From NCBI GenBank assembly GCA_001801345.1, contig MGXJ01000012.1, positions 16,497 through 25,862 of the forward strand: 9,366 bases of DNA, read 5' to 3'. A program made the translations under genes and the position numbers. The notes under the pieces were generated by a model. The model did no database searches. It had not been told where the DNA came from and saw only the letters and a list, made by a program, of their open reading frames with translations. Of the stretch, positions 1 to 5,708 are shown piece by piece (position 1 is the first letter of the stretch; each line of letters begins with the position of its first letter). The stretch comes from Gammaproteobacteria bacterium RBG_16_37_9. GTDB taxonomy: Bacteria; Pseudomonadota; Gammaproteobacteria; UBA9339.

Positions 1-29
1 ACTCTCGAAGCAATGAGCAGTTTTGGTGT

Positions 30-791
30 CTAATTTTGTTTACATATCTCGCCGGCCAGCGCCAAATAAGCCATAGCCCCATATGAATCATGATCATAAA
101 GCAAAGCTGGTAACCCGTAACTTGGAGCTTCTGCTAAACGCACATTTCTTGGAATAACTGTTTTATAAACTTTATCAGGAAAATGTTGCATTAATTGCTC
201 TGATACCTCAAGCGTCAAACGATTCCTGCTATCATACATAGTGCGTAACAAACCTTCTATTTTCAACTCAGAATTAACTGTGCCTTTTAACTGCTCGATA
301 GTGCTAACTAAAGCAGCTAGCCCTTCCAAAGCATAGTATTCACACTGCACTGGAATAATTACTGAAGTTGCAGCTACCAAAGCATTTACAGTCAAAATAT
401 TTAAAGATGGCGGACAATCGATAAATATAAAATCATATTTTTCATAAATCGGATTAAGAATTTTGCGCAAAAAATACTCTCGCTCATCCAGTTTTGATAG
501 TTGAACCTCAGCAGCTATAAGCTGTGAATTACCTGGAAGTAAATCATAACCCGCAGTGGTATTGTGAATAACATTTTGAACTGATACAAGATTTAGTAAA
601 ACATCAGCTACAGAAAAATCGGTTTTTTCTTTATGAACGCCGCTTCCCATGGTTGCGTTTCCTTGGGGGTCTAAATCAATTAACAAAACCTTTCTTTTTA
701 TAGCTCCCAAAGAAGCAGATAAATTTACTGCGGTGGTTGTTTTGCCCACCCCGCCCTTTTGGTTAGTAATCGCTATAATTTTTGTTGCCAC
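30..791 (-). CDS. parA: Chromosome partitioning ATPase ParA (Soj type)
   Basis: ParA is a Walker-type ATPase that works with ParB and parS to segregate the replication-origin region. The 253-residue protein has the deviant Walker A motif QKGGVGKTT at residues 11-19 (signature Lys12, P-loop Lys17), the A' motif DLDPQGN at 39-45 and the Walker B motif FIFIDCPP at 121-128. The late motif IPRNVRLAEAPSYG at 213-226 is typical of chromosomal ParA. There is no N-terminal DNA-binding extension, so it is the short Soj type rather than a plasmid P1/F type. The start is GTG at 791-789, placed by the conserved N-terminus and a weak purine-rich AAAGAG about six bases upstream. It lies downstream of rsmG on the same strand, the usual rsmG-parA-parB order. 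ParB is not visible: only 29 bases remain and they hold no start codon. The intervening palindromic element (820-908) would be transcribed if the two genes form an operon. Confidence 0.96.
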   Translation of the reverse strand: MATKIIAITNQKGGVGKTTTAVNLSASLGAIKRKVLLIDLDPQGNATMGSGVHKEKTDFSVADVLLNLVSVQNVIHNTTAGYDLLPGNSQLIAAEVQLSKLDEREYFLRKILNPIYEKYDFIFIDCPPSLNILTVNALVAATSVIIPVQCEYYALEGLAALVSTIEQLKGTVNSELKIEGLLRTMYDSRNRLTLEVSEQLMQHFPDKVYKTVIPRNVRLAEAPSYGLPALLYDHDSYGAMAYLALAGEICKQN

Positions 792-819
792 AATTAGCTC
801 TTTTTAATTTGATGGTAAC

Positions 820-908
820 CGGTAGCCGCAAGCCCCGTTTAGAAACATAACGGGGTAAACTTTAGCTTGCGTTCTTTTGGCAACGCAGACTAAAGTCTGC
901 GGCTACCG
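820..908. repeat. 89-bp palindromic element between rsmG and parA
   Basis: The element is bounded by perfect 11-bp inverted repeats, CGGTAGCCGCA at 820-830 and its complement at 898-908. Inside are two further palindromes. One is a 23-bp core at 833-855, starting CCCCGTT and ending AACGGGG. The other is ACTTTAGCTTGCGTT paired with AACGCAGACTAAAGT (two mismatches). The core matches two copies inside fau (6131-6153, and 6210-6232 inverted) at 20 and 21 of 23 positions. The right end overlaps rsmG and provides its last Arg codon and TAG stop. There is no T-run, so it does not look like an intrinsic terminator. It resembles a non-autonomous palindromic or MITE-like repeat; no transposase is visible. 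Confidence 0.8.
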
Positions 909-1514
909 CTTGCGCAATACAACTCTCAATATGTGTCGCTCTTCATTCAGATAAGGCACTTCAATACGATGCACTTCAAAAAATTTAGTAATACCATTTA
1001 ACTCATTTTGAGGGCTTTTACCCTTCATAATCAATATCTGCCCAAATTTAGCACATAAATGCGCAGTTTTATCAAGAACCATGCTCGTCTTCATAGTTGC
1101 GCGAGTTACTATCGTAGCAAAACCACGATCAAAACGGAATTCTTCTATGCGTTTAGTTACAACTTTTATATTTTTAATGTTAAGCGAGAATACCACATGA
1201 TTTAAAAACGTGGTCTTTTTGTTTGAACTATCAAGTAATACAAAATTCCAATCAGGCAATGCCAGTGCCAGTGGAATCCCCGGAAGTCCCGCTCCAGTGC
1301 CAAAATCTAAAATATCTGGTCCCTTGATAAATGGAACAATGGCCAAACTATCAAAAATATGGCGGATTAAAATCGCTTTTGGATCGCAAATGGCGGTTAA
1401 ATTATGAACTTTGTTCCATTTAGTAAGAAGATTTACGTATTTAATTATATCTTCTTGGGTTGCTTTGGGTAGCTTTAAGTTTAGGGCGTCAAGACCTGAT
1501 TGTAGTAAATGCAT
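903..1514 (-). CDS. rsmG: 16S rRNA (guanine527-N7)-methyltransferase RsmG (GidB)
   Basis: RsmG uses S-adenosylmethionine to methylate N7 of G527 in 16S rRNA. The SAM-binding motif DFGTGAGLPGIPLA is clear, and family blocks NLTA, IRHIFDSL, VLLDSS and LRVVLRK are in order. The longest frame starts at an ATG at 1523 (206 residues), but that ATG directly abuts the only Shine-Dalgarno (GAGGA, 1528-1524). The in-frame ATG at 1514 sits nine bases from it, so I choose 1514 (203 residues, close to the E. coli length of 207). Both the Shine-Dalgarno and the upstream ATG fall inside a degenerate hairpin-repeat copy, and the stop codon lies in another palindromic element. The frequent partner mnmG (gidA) is not upstream here; a repeat cluster and a porin gene are. 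Confidence 0.93.
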   Translation of the reverse strand: MHLLQSGLDALNLKLPKATQEDIIKYVNLLTKWNKVHNLTAICDPKAILIRHIFDSLAIVPFIKGPDILDFGTGAGLPGIPLALALPDWNFVLLDSSNKKTTFLNHVVFSLNIKNIKVVTKRIEEFRFDRGFATIVTRATMKTSMVLDKTAHLCAKFGQILIMKGKSPQNELNGITKFFEVHRIEVPYLNEERHILRVVLRKR

Positions 1515-1517
1515 ATA

Positions 1518-1551
1518 TGTCATTCCTCGGGCGCACAGTTGTCAATCCTCG
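1518..1551. repeat. Two degenerate hairpin-repeat ends overlapping the rsmG start
   Basis: TGTCATTCCTCGGGCG (1518-1533) matches the left end of the 73-bp hairpin repeat (TGTCATCCTCGGGCG, as at 6546) with one inserted T. TTGTCAATCCTCG (1539-1551) matches it again with one inserted A. Read on the minus strand, the first copy gives GAGGA as an rsmG ribosome binding site and contains an ATG. The right arms of the hairpins are missing, so these are decayed remnants. Confidence 0.6.
1524..1528 (-). promoter_or_regulatory. Ribosome binding site deciding the rsmG start
   Basis: The minus-strand sequence GAGGA lies nine bases before the ATG at 1514 and zero bases before the ATG at 1523. This spacing favours the shorter rsmG product. 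The site is part of a degenerate intergenic repeat. Confidence 0.6.
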
Positions 1552-1564
1552 TTCTTTTATTATG

Positions 1565-1637
1565 TGTCATCCTCGGACGAAGATCCGAGGATCTCGACAC
1601 GCTATGCTAGATCCTCGGGTCAAGCCCGAGGATGACA
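1565..1637. repeat. 73-bp double-hairpin repeat, copy 1
   Basis: The unit starts TGTCATCC and ends GGATGACA. It contains two internal hairpins, CCTCGGA/TCCGAGG (1571-1590 region) and CCTCGGG/CCCGAGG (1613-1631 region), joined by a spacer containing CTATG. Aligned with the copy at 6546-6618 it has the same length and 65 of 73 identical positions. Four of the eight differences are two compensated stem base pairs. There is no T-run after the hairpins, so it does not look like an intrinsic terminator. Confidence 0.85.
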
Positions 1638-1660
1638 ATTAAAAGGCACCAGAGAGCCTG

Positions 1661-1681
1661 CCCTCGTGTTTAACACGAGGG
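1661..1681. repeat. Perfect 10-bp palindrome related to the hairpin repeats
   Basis: CCCTCGTGTT and AACACGAGGG pair perfectly around one central T. The sequence resembles the second hairpin of the repeat family (CCTCG...CGAGG) and lies between copy 1 and the half copy at 1695. It may be a diverged unit or a separate palindrome. Confidence 0.6.
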
Positions 1682-1694
1682 TCTATCACACTCC

Positions 1695-1730
1695 TGTCAT
1701 ACTCGGGCGAAGACCCGAGTATCTAGCATA
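1695..1730. repeat. Half copy of the hairpin repeat (first hairpin)
   Basis: TGTCATACTCGGGCGAAGAC (1695-1714) followed by CCGAGTAT matches the first half of the 73-bp unit. The stem ATACTCGGG/CCCGAGTAT differs from the other copies at C-to-A and matching G-to-T, so pairing is preserved. The second hairpin is absent; the sequence ends with TCTAGCATA. Confidence 0.75.
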
Positions 1731-1740
1731 TTCCCCCAAA

Positions 1741-1774
1741 AAACAAAAAACCCGCGGTTTTAAGCGCGGGTTTT
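1741..1774 (-). terminator. Intrinsic terminator of the porin gene
   Basis: On the minus strand a CCCGCG/CGCGGG stem (1765-1770 with 1751-1756) and an eight-base loop are followed by a T-rich tail, TTTTTTGTTTTTT. It begins about 30 bases after the porin stop codon. Flanking A and T runs extend the stem, so the hairpin is nearly symmetrical. No plus-strand gene needs it. Confidence 0.88.
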
Positions 1775-1804
1775 CTGCATTAAATAACAACTTATACAAC
1801 TAAC

Positions 1805-3109
1805 TTAGAATTGGAAATTCAAACGAGCAAGACCAAGTGTTGAATTGCGACTGACAGGAGCAGTAACAAAATCATAACTCTTGCCATGAGCAAATACAAA
1901 GTTCAGGTCAGTATTTTTAAATATATTGACTCCGTATTCACCAACAAATCTCCATTTTGGAATGATTCTCATGAAGTCAACGGTAGAAGGATCAGTAACA
2001 GTAGCAGTAACTGCAGAAACCCCAAACCACTTGCCATTACCAGACCATTGCATCCCTAAACCAAAATGGGAATCACGATCTAGAGTTTTAAACGCGTAGT
2101 CAGCGTTGACATTAGCGCCCCAGAACTTGGAAGAAGTAGCAGTAGCCATACTCTGTAATGCACCAGTATAGTCAGCAAACATGCTGAAAGCTTTGTAAGC
2201 AAAATCAGCGTGCAAGTTAAGACCAGCAGCTGGATCGATTTGGCTAGCGCCATTAGTAGCAGTGCTAGCATTTTCAAACCATGTATGCCTCCCAGGACGA
2301 TCTGGACTGAAGAATTGGCTACCCCAAAGGTTTTTGATATAGCTTAAAGCAAAATTTACATGCCCATTTGGCACATTGAAAGCATCCAAATGGTCATAAT
2401 AACCTACTTGAGCACTAAAATTTCTAATGTTTCCTACACTTGAACCTCTTGGATAAACAGATGAGTCTCTAAATGCAGATGCGCTACCATAGAAACCAAA
2501 ATCGGTAGTTACGCCGGCAACTGCTGACACAGCATTTGTCTGCGCAAGTATTTGAGCTGGACTCATGATTTGGTATGGAGTGTATGGGTTAGAATAAACA
2601 CCAAATGGCACATATCCCTTTCCAATTTTTGCATAAAATGGATATTTGGCAAGATTTCCAATAGTAACATACGCTTCGTCAGCCACCACATTGTGACTGA
2701 TACGACGTAATGCTCCAAGTTTACCAGATTTGTTACTAAAAGCACCACCAGCACCGCTATCTTCCATACGAGTAAAATAGTCCGGAGAACCAAAATAAGC
2801 CAAATTCACAGTAGCTTTGCTCCAACAGCTCAAGTTAGCATTAACTAACAAATTAACGTTGTTTACATAAAGATCTGTGCTAGAACCAATATCTGTATAC
2901 ATACCAGCTGGATCATGATTGCCGAAAAGTCCAACAACGCTACCAAGACCGCCAACTGTAATACGATTGAACCAACCCTCGCTACAAACTGGGGAGGTAA
3001 CTGCATTTTGATCGATAACTGCTTGTTGGGAAGCCATGCTGCTTTTTGCAAAAGCAGGTGCCATCAAACCAAGCATAACTAGTGAAGCAACTACAGGTTT
3101 AAGTTTCAT
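1805..3109 (-). CDS. Outer-membrane beta-barrel (porin-like) protein
   Basis: The 434-residue precursor begins with a clear Sec signal peptide (MKLK, then a hydrophobic stretch) and a likely signal peptidase I site AFA|K after residue 21. The rest is rich in alternating hydrophobic and aromatic strands and in Gly, Asn and Ser, with no hydrophobic helix. It ends LGLARLNFQF, and a terminal Phe with alternating hydrophobic residues is the usual signal for insertion by the BAM complex. Two cysteines (42 and 95) fall in the N-terminal part of the mature chain. AGGAG lies ten bases before the ATG, and a strong terminator follows. It is a single-gene unit. The overall look recalls LbtU/DUF3573-type outer-membrane proteins of Legionella and Coxiella relatives, which have been linked to siderophore uptake, but I recognise this only loosely. 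The transported substrate cannot be read from the sequence. Confidence 0.8.
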   Translation of the reverse strand: MKLKPVVASLVMLGLMAPAFAKSSMASQQAVIDQNAVTSPVCSEGWFNRITVGGLGSVVGLFGNHDPAGMYTDIGSSTDLYVNNVNLLVNANLSCWSKATVNLAYFGSPDYFTRMEDSGAGGAFSNKSGKLGALRRISHNVVADEAYVTIGNLAKYPFYAKIGKGYVPFGVYSNPYTPYQIMSPAQILAQTNAVSAVAGVTTDFGFYGSASAFRDSSVYPRGSSVGNIRNFSAQVGYYDHLDAFNVPNGHVNFALSYIKNLWGSQFFSPDRPGRHTWFENASTATNGASQIDPAAGLNLHADFAYKAFSMFADYTGALQSMATATSSKFWGANVNADYAFKTLDRDSHFGLGMQWSGNGKWFGVSAVTATVTDPSTVDFMRIIPKWRFVGEYGVNIFKNTDLNFVFAHGKSYDFVTAPVSRNSTLGLARLNFQF

Positions 3110-3119
3110 CCTTTTTTTT

Positions 3120-3124
3120 CTCCT
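3120..3124 (-). promoter_or_regulatory. Ribosome binding site of the porin gene
   Basis: Minus-strand AGGAG sits ten bases before the ATG at 3109, separated by an A-rich spacer. It confirms the start that gives a complete signal peptide. Confidence 0.8.
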
Positions 3125-3468
3125 AATTTAAATTTAAATTGGAACTTCTTGTCTATAATTCAAACAGCGCACATCTTCTGATAAAAAAAGCGCTATTTTT
3201 AACCAGAGCTTCGTATAAACCAAACAACCTAGCTTATACAAGTGCGTCTGCCTCGTAATGCGCAATCAACATGCCGCATGAACCAACCAATAAACCTCTG
3301 ATTGATATGCTGGCCATTTTATCAAGAAAAACTTAAGTTGCAAGTGTTTTGTTATTTTTCTGATAGATAGCATTAAAAACGAAAAATAATATATGAATTA
3401 ATTATTAAAATAAACTTAATTTAACTCGCAAAAAATCATTATAAATCAAAATGTAACACAACTAAAAA
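3125..3468. other. Gene-free AT-rich region upstream of the porin gene
   Basis: I see no credible coding frame or tRNA here. The stretch holds ATTTAAATTTAAAT (a palindrome next to the porin ribosome binding site), a small AAAAAGCGCTATTTTT palindrome near 3184-3199 and a very AT-rich block at 3355-3468. It contains the 3' flank of pepP and presumably the porin promoter and a long untranslated leader. No intrinsic terminator for pepP is evident. Confidence 0.6.
3316..3343 (-). promoter_or_regulatory. Possible sigma-70 promoter for the porin gene
   Basis: On the minus strand TTGCAA (3343-3338) and TAAAAT (3321-3316) are separated by 16 bases. Use of this promoter would give a leader of about 200 nt. 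The region is AT-rich and chance matches are likely; TATAGA at 3157-3152 is an alternative -10 without a good -35. Confidence 0.3.
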
Positions 3469-4776
3469 TTATTTGTGCATTATCACTTCAATCTCTGCTA
3501 CGTCTTTAGGCACAGCTTTAGTTAAAACCTCACAACCATTCTCAGTAACTAAAATATCATCTTCAATTCTTACTCCAATGCCTAGCCATTTATGGTCAAT
3601 ATCATGGATTTCAGGAGAAATATAAATTCCTAGCTCAACTGTAAATACCATACCAGCTTCAAGAACGCGCCACTTATCATCAACGCTATATTCACCAACA
3701 TCATGAGCATCAAGCCCAAGCCAATGACCAATTTTATGCATAAAAAATGGTTTAAAATCTTGCTTAACAACCAATCTCTCTCTTTCGCCTTCAAGTAGCC
3801 CCAACTCTATTAGCCCCCCAGTAATCGCGCGCTCGGCAGTAAGCTGTAAATAATCCCACTTCACCCCGGGACGAACTTGCTTAATCACCTCAACCTGAGC
3901 GTTTAATACTATTTCATAAATAGCGCGCTGCTTTGGATTAAATCTGCCATTAACCGGAAAAGTGCGACTTACATCCGAACAGTAATATTGATACTCAACC
4001 CCAGCATCTACAAGCACTAGCTCTCCATCAAGTAATTTCTTGTCATTTTTGGAGTAATGGAGCGTGCAGGCATTTTGTCCACCAGCAACTATCGTCTCAA
4101 AAGCCTCATGACGGCCTCCAAGGCGGACAAACTCATATAATAATTCTGCTTCTAACTCAAATTCATACATTCCAGGCCTACATTTTTCTATAGCTCTCAA
4201 ATGCCCTTTAGCAGTAATTTCTGCAGCCTTGCGAATAATTGCTATTTCAGACTTACTTTTTTTAAGACGCATTTCATGGAGAATGTTATTTAGGTTACCT
4301 AATAGGTATGGACGCTCCGCTTCACTACTCTCCTTGGAATAAGTTTGATTGAGCCAAAAAGTGACTTTTTGATCAAAATCATGGTCGAAACCAACATTAA
4401 AATAAACATTATCCCGACCAGCTAACAACTGCGGCAATATTTTATCAACTTCAGATATCGCAAAAGCTTGATCGGCTCCAAATTCACTGCAAGCTCTTTT
4501 TTGGCCAATACACTCGCCATACCAAATCTCTTTCGCACAGTCACGTTCACGGTTAAATAAAATAAACTCGCCCTCGCCCCTACCTGAAATTAAAACTGCA
4601 ATTGATTCTGGCTCAATAAAACCAGTTAAGTAGTAAAAATCGCTATTTTGACGGTAGGGATACTTTACCTTGCCGCTACGAACACATTCTTTTGCAGCAA
4701 AAATAATCGCAACACTGCTAGGACCAAGACGCTTTAATAGCTCATTGCGACGTAATTTAAATTCTTTGGTTTGCAT
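3469..4776 (-). CDS. pepP: Xaa-Pro aminopeptidase PepP (M24B)
   Basis: This cytoplasmic metallo-aminopeptidase releases an N-terminal residue that precedes proline. The 435-residue protein matches E. coli PepP (441 residues) throughout. An N-terminal creatinase-like domain includes YPYRQNSDFYYLTGFIEPES (40-59), and the pita-bread catalytic domain begins around HEMRLKKSKSE. The dimetal ligands are all present: Asp257 (VDAG), Asp268 (SDVSRTF), His351 (HWLGLD), Glu381 (TVELG) and Glu405 (RIEDD). His240 (LHYS) and His358 (AHDVG) are also in place. One oddity is Leu382 after the metal-binding Glu, where the family usually has Pro. AGGTG five bases before the ATG supports the start. The gene diverges from the zapB-like/zapA operon, as in other gammaproteobacteria. 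In E. coli ygfB precedes pepP; there is no room for it here. Confidence 0.96.
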   Translation of the reverse strand: MQTKEFKLRRNELLKRLGPSSVAIIFAAKECVRSGKVKYPYRQNSDFYYLTGFIEPESIAVLISGRGEGEFILFNRERDCAKEIWYGECIGQKRACSEFGADQAFAISEVDKILPQLLAGRDNVYFNVGFDHDFDQKVTFWLNQTYSKESSEAERPYLLGNLNNILHEMRLKKSKSEIAIIRKAAEITAKGHLRAIEKCRPGMYEFELEAELLYEFVRLGGRHEAFETIVAGGQNACTLHYSKNDKKLLDGELVLVDAGVEYQYYCSDVSRTFPVNGRFNPKQRAIYEIVLNAQVEVIKQVRPGVKWDYLQLTAERAITGGLIELGLLEGERERLVVKQDFKPFFMHKIGHWLGLDAHDVGEYSVDDKWRVLEAGMVFTVELGIYISPEIHDIDHKWLGIGVRIEDDILVTENGCEVLTKAVPKDVAEIEVIMHK

Positions 4777-4793
4777 GTAAGCACCTTTTTATT

Positions 4794-4806
4794 GTGCCAT
4801 CCTCGA
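4794..4806. repeat. Degenerate hairpin-repeat end
   Basis: GTGCCATCCTCGAG resembles the TGTCATCCTCG left end of the hairpin family, with one changed base in TGTCAT and no right arm. It lies just before a complete single-hairpin copy and just upstream of the pepP ribosome binding site. Confidence 0.4.
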
Positions 4807-4816
4807 GCTTTTTCTT

Positions 4817-4849
4817 CTGTCATCCTCGCGTCAAGCGCGAGGATGACAG
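4817..4849. repeat. Single-hairpin copy of the repeat family
   Basis: CTGTCATCCTCGCG and CGCGAGGATGACAG form a perfect 14-bp inverted repeat around the loop TCAAG. It equals the second hairpin of the 6546-6618 copy, fused directly to the TGTCAT end. It lies in the divergent region between pepP and the zapB-like gene. Confidence 0.85.
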
Positions 4850-4915
4850 TAAGGAGGAAACCCTCAGATTAAGACCAAGAGTGACAACCTAATATTCACA
4901 TAATCCAATTCCCTA

Positions 4916-4945
4916 GTGACTAACACATAATATCAGAGTTATAAT
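4916..4945 (+). promoter_or_regulatory. Promoter of the zapB-like/zapA operon
   Basis: TATAAT at 4940-4945 has GTGACT (4916-4921) 18 bases upstream. Initiation about seven bases after the -10 would fall near 4952, only about five bases before the ATG at 4957. CATAAT at 4926-4931 is an alternative -10 giving a leader of about 19 bases. Confidence 0.55.
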
Positions 4946-4956
4946 CAAAAACTATT

Positions 4957-5166
4957 ATGGAACTTGAATTAAACGATTTAGAGTCACGAATCGATAAATT
5001 AATCGAATTACTGCAACAAGTAAAACTCGAAAATCATTCTTTGCGCAAAAAAATAGCTACTACTAATAATGAAAATATTACCCTGCTGGATAAAAACAAA
5101 AAAATCGCGGAATCAATAAGAAAATTAATTTTACAATTAAAAGATGAATTTCCAAAATCATATTAA
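4957..5166 (+). CDS. ZapB-like coiled-coil cell-division protein (TIGR02449-like)
   Basis: This acidic/basic 69-residue protein is almost entirely coiled coil. It starts MELELNDLESRIDKLIELLQ and continues with LKLEN-, LRKK- and LLDKNKKI-type heptads. There is no membrane segment or signal peptide. Short coiled-coil proteins of the TIGR02449 type occupy this position, between divergent pepP and zapA, in Pseudomonas and relatives. They resemble ZapB, which links the FtsZ ring to the nucleoid through ZapA. The stop is 25 bases before zapA, so the two are very likely cotranscribed. No Shine-Dalgarno is visible, and the best promoter predicts an almost leaderless mRNA. The family assignment rests on size, coiled coil and position rather than catalytic residues. 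Confidence 0.8.
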   Translation: MELELNDLESRIDKLIELLQQVKLENHSLRKKIATTNNENITLLDKNKKIAESIRKLILQLKDEFPKSY

Positions 5167-5191
5167 AACCATACCATAAAGTGCTTAAAAT

Positions 5192-5509
5192 ATGCCAAAT
5201 TCAGAATTAGATATAACCGCTGTCAACATCATGGGTCGAGAATTTAAAATTAAATGTCCCAAAGACAAAACAGCAGAGTTACAAAAAGCCGCTGCATACT
5301 TAAATGGCAAAATGAAAGATATTCAGCATGGAGATAAATCTATAACTATGGATCGCATCGCCATCGCAGCTGCTTTAAATATCGCTCACGAACTAATACT
5401 GGAAAAACAGCATTCTCAAACAAACACTAGTCATCTAAAAGAATCAAATAAGCACTTCTCTAATCTAAAACACAAACTTGATCAAGCATTGGCAAACTCT
5501 GCCGAGTAA
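5192..5509 (+). CDS. zapA: Cell division protein ZapA
   Basis: ZapA is a cytoplasmic protein that bundles FtsZ protofilaments and stabilises the division ring. The 105-residue frame matches the family length (E. coli 109). An N-terminal beta region (LDITAVNIMGREFKIKCPKD) is followed by a short helix ending LNGKMKDI. The motif DRIAIAAALNIAHELI then leads into a C-terminal coiled coil (about 70-105) used for dimer and tetramer formation. It follows the ZapB-like gene by 25 bases and precedes 6S RNA, as in E. coli (zapA-ssrS-fau). The Shine-Dalgarno is poor, so coupling to the upstream gene is possible. The end of the gene contains the -35 of the 6S RNA promoter. Confidence 0.93.
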   Translation: MPNSELDITAVNIMGREFKIKCPKDKTAELQKAAAYLNGKMKDIQHGDKSITMDRIAIAAALNIAHELILEKQHSQTNTSHLKESNKHFSNLKHKLDQALANSAE

Positions 5510-5518
5510 TGATATAAT
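5489..5518 (+). promoter_or_regulatory. Promoter of 6S RNA (ssrS)
   Basis: TTGGCA (5489-5494) and TATAAT (5513-5518) are 18 bases apart. The -35 lies within the last codons of zapA and the -10 just after its stop. The predicted start, about 5525, coincides with the first base of the 6S closing stem. Confidence 0.75.
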
Positions 5519-5524
5519 CCGCAT

Positions 5525-5705
5525 GCTCTACTGTATGCGCCAGCAAGACTAGTTTTTGAATCGATAAGCTCGCGTAACATGTGGTTGGTGCGCTGATGCT
5601 ACTATGCAAACTTATGTTTATGATAAGCAGCAAAAGCATTACCACTGACCAACACTTTGATACCTGGGTTCAGAACGAATCTTACAGCGATATTGTGGAG
5701 CTTTT
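5525..5705 (+). ncRNA. ssrS: 6S RNA
   Basis: 6S RNA mimics an open promoter and sequesters the sigma-70 RNA polymerase holoenzyme in stationary phase. No protein gene fits the gap between zapA and fau, exactly where E. coli encodes ssrS. The size (about 181 nt) and structure also fit. The closing stem pairs GCTCTACTGTATGCGC (5525-5540) with GCGATATTGTGGAGC (5687-5701), with G-U pairs and a few mismatches. The distal arm pairs GTTGGT (5584-5589) with ACCAAC (5648-5653) and GATGCT with AGCATT, and ends in CTTAT/ATAAG (5611-5627). GGTTGGTG and the stretch TGGGTTCAG...TTACAGC resemble conserved blocks of the E. coli RNA. The unpaired central bubble would lie around 5541-5583 and 5654-5686. A T-rich run (CTTTTATT) follows the stem. 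The 3' end is approximate. Confidence 0.87.
5697..5700 (+). promoter_or_regulatory. fau ribosome binding site within the 6S RNA stem
   Basis: GGAG lies eight bases before the GTG start of fau and is the only good Shine-Dalgarno. The same bases form the 3' strand of the 6S closing stem, pairing with CTCT near 5526-5529. In a zapA-ssrS-fau readthrough transcript the folded 6S part would mask this site. Confidence 0.65.
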
Positions 5706-5708
5706 ATT

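Noticed and set aside
1411..1642. Plus-strand open frames over the rsmG start and hairpin repeats
   Set aside because: They are antisense to rsmG or made of repeat sequence, without a start signal or known domain.
1518..1730. CRISPR-like repeat cluster
   Set aside because: The units are hairpins of different types with no regular spacing and no unique equal-length spacers; they are dispersed intergenic repeats.
2080..3051. Several hydrophobic minus-strand frames inside the porin gene
   Set aside because: They are out-of-frame shadows of the 434-codon gene with its signal peptide, ribosome binding site and terminator.
3235..3287. Short minus-strand frame beginning MRHVDCALRG
   Set aside because: There is no ribosome binding site or recognisable feature, and it is only about 16 codons.
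3386..3407. Possible Fur box (AATAAT...ATTATT)
   Set aside because: It is only AT-rich symmetry, far from the GATAATGATAATCATTATC consensus, in a region where such matches are expected by chance.
4851..4857. Perfect Shine-Dalgarno-like AAGGAGG on the plus strand
   Set aside because: No start codon follows at useful spacing and no open frame begins here; it is the flank of the hairpin repeat.
5460..5645. A 61-codon minus-strand open frame
   Set aside because: It runs antisense to the end of zapA and into the 6S RNA gene, has no recognisable domain, and is best explained as a chance frame.
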